The notes below the pieces were generated by a model that was given only the letters and a program-made list of their open reading frames with translations, ran no database searches and had not been told where the DNA came from. From positions 32,427,599 through 32,491,598 of the forward strand of contig CM065703.1 of assembly GCA_017654935.2 (NCBI GenBank): DNA of 64,000 nt, given 5' to 3'. The stretch is from Phymorhynchus buccinoides. Lineage: Eukaryota; Mollusca; Gastropoda; Neogastropoda; Raphitomidae. The position numbers and the translations under genes are program-made. Shown one piece after another: positions 33,137 through 41,500 of the stretch (the first letter of the stretch is position 1; every line of letters starts with the position of its first letter).

Positions 33137-36100
33137 TGTGTGACTTAGTGACTAGTATTATTAGTATTAGTAAATGTAAGTCAGTGGTACGTGTGTGTGT
33201 GTGTGTGTGTGTTCTGTCCTAGATGTATGACAATTGTTTATTTTTGTTAACTTTGTTGTTAATTGGGGAGAAATGTGTTTTTCTCTTTGTTCCAGGAATG
33301 AAGGCTACAATACGGTGGACCCGGGATCCCCGAACCCACTCCCCCCGTTTCAGCCCCCCTGGAGTTTACCTCGAGGATGTGAAGACGAGAGCAGACATCA
33401 ACAAATACCTGCGCCCCATTGATTTTTTTATGTTGTTTTTCACACACACACTAGTGGGACAGTTATGTAGTTATACTAATAGTTATGCAGAAACCGTAGG
33501 GCCTAGTAAACTGTCTATGTTTAGTTCTTGGTCAGATACATATCCTGATGAATTTTATCGTTTTATGGGTCTTTTGATGTATATGAGTATTGTTCAGGCT
33601 CCAAACATAGATAGGTACTGGTGTGCTAAATCATTGTATAATGGGTTGTGGGCTAGGAGGTTTATGTCTAGGATGAGGTTCAAACAGCTAATGTGTTTTC
33701 TAAAAGTTTCTAACAACCGTACTGAAGATCCTGATGATAAACTTTCAAAAGCTAGGTTTTTGATGGAGTTTATTAGGCGTAAGTGTCAAAAATTATTTCA
33801 ACCATTTCAAAATATCTGTATTGATGAGCGTATGGTTAGAAATAAGGGTAGATATAGCTTTAGACAGTGTATTAGGGATAAGCCTACAAAGTGGGGGATG
33901 AAATTATGGGTTTTAGCTGATTCAGAAACTGGGTACACTTATAATTTTGATGTATATTTAGGAAGAAATACAGCTTCATCTGGGTTTGGGTTAGCATATG
34001 ACGTTGTAATGAATTTAGTTCGCTCTCTTATGAACCAAGGCTACCATCTCTTTATTGATAATTTTTATACTAGTGTTCAATTGTTGAATGATTTAATTGG
34101 AAAGGGTATTAGGGCATGTGGGACAATCATAGCTAACAGAAAAGGTTTTCCCGAACAACTGAAAAATGTTAAAGAGTTTGAGAAAAAGTCAAACAGGGGT
34201 GATATAAGGTGGGTAAGGGAGGGGGACATACTTTCTATGCAATGGAGAGACAACAAAACTGTTTCCTTTCTGTCGTCAATTCATACAGCTAATAGATCAG
34301 GCTTTGTTCATCGCAGATCAAAAGTTCAGGGTCAGTTTAGGAAAATTAATGTTAGGCAACCAGACTTAGTCAAAGCATATAATGAAAATATGGGTGGGGT
34401 GGATAAAAGTGACCAGCTGATTAACAAATATAATGCATTACGTAAAACTAATAAATGGTGGAAGACACTTTTTTTCCACTTCATTGATATTGCTAGGGTA
34501 AATGCTTTTATTTTATTTCAAGATTTTAGAAAAAACCACCCAGACATTCCAGAATTGCAGAGACATAACAGATATAATCAGTTAGATTTTACTGAGGAAT
34601 TAATTAGAGAGCTTGTAGGTCTAGAAGAATATGCACAAGTTCCAGAAGCATCTGTAAAGTATGTATTTACCAAACATCCTATTATTCCAGAAACAAACAG
34701 AAGGTAGATTCAATTGTAAAAAATGTTATTTAGATTTTAACAAAGAACAAAAAACTGATGTGAAATGTCTTACATGTGGCTTTCATCTGTGTTTTGTTAG
34801 GGGTAGGAACTGTCTTCTCAGTTTCCATGAAGGTTAGGTAGGGGGGGCGCAGGTATGAGACGTCGGTCTATTTTTAGTAACAATATTAATTCTATAATTA
34901 ACACAGAAAACTGTGCAGTTTGGGATTATTTCATTATGTTTGCATAGTTTGAAGATTGCATGAATGTTTACTGTGTTAAATCTTACTCATTCTGCAAAAT
35001 AGAAAACCTGCTGTACTATGGCTGACTTTCGTCATTCGTGATGATGAATCTGGATTTCAGTTGTGTATTTGTCCAGAGCTTTGAACAAATTTTTTGGGAC
35101 AGAATACAGTAAAAACTGTTTAAAATGATTAAAAACTGGTTATATTTTAAACTAAAATTCCAACTTATGGATCTGAGTTTAATGTATTGGGTTTCTTGGT
35201 CATTAAAAATTTGTGAACCGCTAAAAATCTATTTTTAGCAACAGAAGTCAAAGGTCATCAAAGCAACAATTTTCCACAAATATTCGAACAAATGCCATAT
35301 TTTGAAAATGTGGTTTATTCTGAACAGAATGACATATTACACTTTACATTAATTTATTTTGGTCCATAACTATCCACTTTATAACCACTTTAAAAAAAAA
35401 ATTGTGACAAGTGATGACGAAACTGGAATTTTGGTTGTATATTTATTTAGAGCACTGTTCATGTATTTTTGTACAGAATGCAATCAAATTTGTATCAAAA
35501 TATAGCAAAGTGATTATATTGTTAAATAAATTTGAAACTGTTGAACTGAAGTTAGATTTTTTGTTCAGTGAGAATGTGCAAAATACTGATTATTGCGTAA
35601 AAAATCTATTTTTAGAAACAGAGGTCAAAGGTCATCAAAGCAACAAATTTCGACATATTCAAACAAATGCCATATTTTCAAAATATGTTTTATTATGAAC
35701 AAAATGACATATTACACTTTATATTTGGTGCATTACTGTTCATTTTATAAGCATTTTAATAGTGTAACGTGGTAACTGCTTTGAAAAGTTAAGAAAACCT
35801 TGAAACTGTTGAGAGTTAAGGACTCCAGGGATCATCCCAACAGCCAAAGCACTTGAACATTATGCCCCCCCCCCCCCCTCCTCCCCCTCCTCCTCCGCCC
35901 TGTGTGTGTGCGCTTCGGTTTGATTTCTGTCAAGATTCAGCGCCGTATGAATACTGTATGTCGTTGTTGTTGATGATCCAAATCCACATCCCGGTTTATC
36001 AGGTTGCAGCTGTGGTGTTTTTCTCCTTCTATCCCATCCCCCCTAACCCCCGATAACATGCAGGAGTTAACCTCACGTCATCTTACCGCTCAATCGTCCT

Positions 36101-37889
36101 GTGCATACCTCGCTTCCTCTTCTTTGTCGTCGTCGTCCGTTGGTCTATCCCTTGACCTAAGCTAATCTACATTCCCCCGTGGGGATACCAGGGGGGTCTT
36201 TTGTATAAATAGTTCCCCCACCTTCTGGAAGTTCTGTGCTTGTAACTTCCTCTAATCCGTCACTCTCTTTGACTCTGCCTCTTCCCTTTGCTTACTGTCA
36301 TCTACTCTCTTTCTGCCTTACCGGTCCATTCTCCTGCCTTTTTTCCCCCCCCCCCACAAAACGCTTTCAAAAACATTTCCTCCAGCCGAAGTTGGACTTG
36401 CTGGGCCTAACTATTTCTTAAGTTAGGCGCATGACGGCATGCATGACGCATCTGCGCTCATAATTGACAGGAAACTGTCTGAGCGATCGAAGAAGAAAAA
36501 GCTAATCTACATAAGCCCCACCCCAGGGCTCCCAGGGACCCTCATTTGGGGGTCTATGAAGCACTAACATTCTAAAGGACCCTCTAAAAGAATGTGCAGG
36601 GGGTCCCAGGGATGTACTAGAAAAAATCTTTTTAGCATTCGCAATGCCACTGGGGCCCTCTATCCCTCCTCTGGGACCCTCTATGCTGTAAGCGAAGGAG
36701 TCCCTGGGACCACTTGTTTTGCGGGACGATTGGGAGCCCTGCCACCCTGTGAGTAATCTCCCTTATTCTCACCACACAGCCCCTTGAAGCTAGCAGTCCA
36801 AGCGGAGAATGCCTATGCTCAGCCATGATCAAGGGTGCAGTGCAGCCGCCGTAGAAGGCTACATTTTCTGGCCGTTGTTTCAGCTAATCTCTCTGACGCT
36901 GGACGGGCTGACGGGGGCCAGTCAGGACAAGATGAGGGGGGAGCACGGCACAGGGGCCACCAGTATGATGTTCAGCGTCAACAAGTGGTCCGTCCTTTGG
37001 CTGGCTCTGGGTGAGTCACTGGTGTGTGTCACAGTGTGTGTGTGTGCAGGGCTCCCAGGGACCCCCATTTGGGGATCTGTGAAGCACTAAAATTCTCAAG
37101 GACCCTCTAAAAGAATGTGCAGGGGGTCCCAGGGATGGGTGAGTGAATGGTGTGTGTCACAGTGTGTGTGTGCAGGACTCCCAGGGACCCCCATTTTGGG
37201 GTCTATGAAGCACTAACATTCTCAAGGATCCTCTTAAAGAATGTGCAGGGGGTCCCAGGGATGGGTGAGTGAATGGTGTGTGTCACAGTGTGTGTGTGCA
37301 GGACTCCCAGGGACCCCCATTTTGGGGATCTATGAAGCACTAACATTCTCAAAGGATCCTCTAAAAGAATGTGCAGGGGCTCCCAGGGATGCACTAGAAA
37401 CAAAATGTTTAGCATTCGCAATGCTACTGGAACCCTCTATCCTGCCTCTAGGACCCTCTATGCTGTAAGTGAAGGAGTCTCTGGGACCCCTTGTTTTGCG
37501 GGACGATTGGGAGCCCTGGTGTGGGGGGGGGCACGGCACAGGGGCCACCAGTATGATGTTCAACGTTAACAAGTGGTCCGTCCTTTGGCTGGCTCTGGGT
37601 GAGTCAATGGTGTGTATCTGAATCTGGCTACGCTGCTCTGTCCCACTGGATTCTTATACAGCATTGTGGGTTGCGGCAGAAAGAAAAATAAACCAAACTA
37701 AAAATCAACACAAAAACAAAGGAACTAAAAATAGAAGTCTTCCTAGCGTTTCATGTCTCAGGTCAGGCCAATCCGGCTACCGTAGCAGCCCCCGGGGACG
37801 TACCCCTACCGGCACAGCCCCAACCATCATAAAACGTGTGTGAGTGTGTGTGAGAGAGAGAGAGCGCAAGTGTACGTGACGGCCACATA

Positions 37890-37921
<32 letters not shown>

Positions 37922-38547
37922 CAAGTGTATGTGAGCACAGCCGCATATGTGTGTGTGTGTGAGAGAGAGTGCAAGTGAACGTGAGTACAGACACATATGT
38001 GTGTGTGTGTGACAAGATGAGGGGGGGGTGCATGGCACAGGGGCGACCAGTATGATGTTCAGCGTCAACAAGTGGTCCGTCCTTTGGCTGGCTCTGGGTG
38101 AGTGAATGGTGTGTGTGTGTGCGCATGTGTGTGTGTGCATGCGCGCATGTGTGTGCACGCTTTTTCTTGGGTTTGTTATTTTAACATATTCTTCGGGAAA
38201 TATATAAATAATAATTATTTTTTCTGCAGGTTTGGTGATCAGTGGGGAGATTTTCGAGGTTTTGCCGTTTGTCGGTCGCTACCCCTACGTTCTGATCAAC
38301 ATGCTGCTGTTCAGTGTGTGCAGTGCTGCTGGGCAGGTGAGAGAGAGAGAGAGAAACAGAGAAAGAGGGTGAGGTAGTGAGAGTGAAATAGCTAATATTT
38401 TAAGTCTATTGCTATAAGAAGGGTCAAGAGCTTGCATTTAAGCATCTGTGTATGCATGCAAAGATTGATCATTGAAAGCCTTGTAGTTTTATGAGTAAAT
38501 GCCAACCTTAAAGTTGACACACGCACACACACCACACCACGCACACG

Positions 38548-38580
<33 letters not shown>

Positions 38581-41500
38581 ACACACACACAAAAACACAC
38601 ACACATCTAGGAACCAAACTGTCATGAGAACAGAGACTGACTTCATTTACACAATCATGTAAGCCAACAATAGGGCATTTGCCACGAGTGTTCGTTCTCT
38701 GTAATAGACTACTAATTTGCCCGCGGTCGTTCTGCCCGAGTTACGCTGACCTTTCTAATTCAACTCAGTAAAATTCAAGGTCGCCGGCACTCCGAACATG
38801 CCCTATTGCATCACATTTTCTGTAGGTGTAATTTTGTGGTACATGTACTTGTTGGTTTGCCTCCCTTTTCCTGTAATTCAGCCTTTCTCTTCGTGTCGTT
38901 TCATATGTGAGGGTTTGCCTCCCTTTTCCTGTAATTCAGCCCCTCTCTTTGTTGTTTCATAATGTGATAATTTGCCTCCCTTTTCTTGTAATTCAGCCCT
39001 GTCTTTGTCGTTTCATAATGTGAGGGTTTGCCTCCCTTTTCCTGTAATTCAGCCCCTCTCTTTGTTGTTTCATAATGTGATAATTTGCCTCCCTTTTCTT
39101 GTAATTCAGCCACTCTCTTCGTGTCGTTTCATAATGTGATAATTTGCCTCCCTTTTCTTGTAATTCAGCCACTCTCTTCGTGTCGTTTCATCATATAGTA
39201 AAAAGCCAAGTGTCTGTGTGTGTGTGTGTGTGTCTGTCTGAAACACAAAACGGGCCTTATAACTCCGCCGTTTTTTGACCGAATCGCTTCAAATTTGCTG
39301 TGAGCCCTAACGGGGCGATGGCAACGGCAACCAAGGCGGGAGATGACTGGGGACGGTGACTATCCGTGTACCAAACCGGAAGCGAATCGGTTCAGAAACG
39401 CGCGCGCTATACGCCGCTTCACCTTTTCACGAACAACTCCGCCGTTTCGTAACCGAATCGCCTCAAATTTGCTGTCAGGCTTGCTATGGCCCGGCCAAAG
39501 CCTGGCACCAAATTTGAAGAGAATCGGGAAACAGGGCCTTATAACTCCGCCGTTTCTTCATCGAATCGCTTCAAATTTGCTGTACTCAGCGTTACCAGTA
39601 CTTGGCGTTACCGTTACTAGGCGTTACCAGTACGGTGCATTGCCAGTACTAGCATGGGTGAAAGTTTTCCTTCTCAGCAAGGATTTCCTTCATTTTAAAA
39701 TCAGAAAATAAGGAAATCCTTATTTTCAAATTTTCAAGAAAAAAGAAGAAGAAATTGACTGATTTGAGCGACTACAGGCCATGAAGTGTGTTTGCTCAGG
39801 ACTAGAACTTTCATCTTAAATGTCATTTTAGAGTTCAAAGCATTTAATAAATTTGAATGAAAGACCTCAGGAGAGCTCATGAAATAGGCATTTATCTGCA
39901 AATTCTTGTCAGCTTCTGGGGCGCTTTGCCCCAAGCAGGCCTCTGCCCCTACACCCCGCTGGGGCCTAGGCAGCAGCGGACCCAGAAAGTAGGCCCCTGG
40001 AAATCCGCCTTTTCCTTATTTTCAAGTTCTGTCACTTTCACCCATGTACTAGGCGTTGCGCTAGTAATGTGATAATTTGCCTCCCTTTTCCTGTAATTCA
40101 GCCCTCTCTTTGTCGTTTCATATGTGAGGGCTTGCCTCCCTTTGTTGTTTCAGTGATAATTTGCCTCCCTTTTCCTGTAAATCAGCCCCTCTCTTTGTCT
40201 TCTTCTTCCCGTTGATCGGCCTCCTTCAAGTTGAAGATTCTGCCGATGTTGAAAAAGAAAAAAATCATGTTATATATATGTGAGTGTTTGCCTCTCTTTT
40301 TTCTCATGTAATTCAGTCCCTCTCTTTGTCGTTTCATGTGAGGGTTTGCCTCCCTTTTTGTGCAATTCAACCCCTCTCTTTTTTTTGTCGCATTATGTGA
40401 GGGTTTGCCTCCCTTTTCTTATTACTCAGCCCCTCTCTTTGTTATCACATTTTGTGAGGGTTTGCCTCCCTTTTCTTATTACTCAGCCCCTCTCTTTGTT
40501 ATCACATTTTGTGAGGGTTTGCCTCCCTTTTCTTATTACTCAGACCCTCTCTTTGTTATCACATTATGTGAGGGTTTGCCTCCCTTTTCTTATTACTCAG
40601 TCCTCTTTTTGTGTGTGCATTTTGTGAGGGTTTGCCTCCCTTTTCTTATTACTCAGCCCCTCTCTTTGTTATCACATTTTGTGAGGGTTTGCCTCCCTTT
40701 TCTTATTACTCAGTCCTCTTTTTGTGTGTGCATTTTGTGAGGGTTTGCCTCCCTTTTCTTATTACTCAGACCCTCTCTTTGTTATCACATTTTGTGAGGG
40801 TTTGCCTCCCTTTTCTTATTATTCAGACCCTCTCTTTTTTTGTCATTGTCGCAAATGTTTATCTTCAAAACGGTGACAACGTTCGGCCCCATGATCTGCT
40901 CGTTTCCTACTAATTTATTAAAAAAAATTGTTTATCTTTTTGCTATGAAAATCTTTCTTTTTTTCCCCTTGAAAGTTTGCTTCAACTGCTTGTATGCAAA
41001 ATTTGATCATTGAACGCCTTGTAGTTCTCGAGAAAATGCCACAGACAGACAGACAGACAACTATGCGCATACAGGGACCAAGCTGCCATGAAAACTATAG
41101 TGAAAACTAACAAGTGGACACCTGTACATACCTCACCCATTATGGCCACACGTCCTGGGAACGTGGAAGAAAGATGAAATTTGCATGCGTGTGCTTGATT
41201 GAGTGGGTGGTACTCACTTCCCACCAGAGGCAGTATCATCAGCCTCGGGTGGAGGAATTCAAATCCCAGGTGTTCCTTCGAAATCGGAATGTGTCGGCTG
41301 AATGCAGCGAGGACACCAGTGAAAACTGGAAAACGGACACACACATACCCATTGTGGCCTTGGTTTAAACAATTTTTTTTTAATTGAATAACACATAGTA
41401 AAGCAGCAACATAAACAAATTGGAACGAGCACAACAAGCTGAAAGCTTATACAAGGCGCTCAAAACACAAGTAGATTATACAATATTGGTTGCCACAAGT

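Larger units (their letters stand above)
32169..35819 (+). mobile_element. piggyBac transposon in intron 4
   Basis: TTAA at 32169-32172 and 35816-35819 flank inverted ends CTCCTAACAGTT and AACTGTTGAGAG (10 of 12 match). The 3.65-kb element holds a two-exon transposase gene and a 3' region with a duplicated ~370-bp block. A YY1-type motif in reverse (ACGCCATCTTGA, about 32389-32400) lies just upstream of exon 1. The allelic/mirror copy is 59148-62763. Confidence 0.9.

Noticed and set aside
33223..33300. Start of the left piggyBac protein at 33223
   Set aside because: That ATG lies in the intron, upstream of the acceptor at 33295. The splice model with exon 1 at 32448-32599 explains the right-arm frame better.
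36150..36175. tRNA-like or signal sequences in intron 4
   Set aside because: No cloverleaf could be folded by eye. I found no tRNA gene anywhere in the window.
40280..40913. Hydrophobic repeat proteins of about 115-205 residues here and in the right arm
   Set aside because: The 57-bp tandem array is a multiple of three; the frames are by-products.
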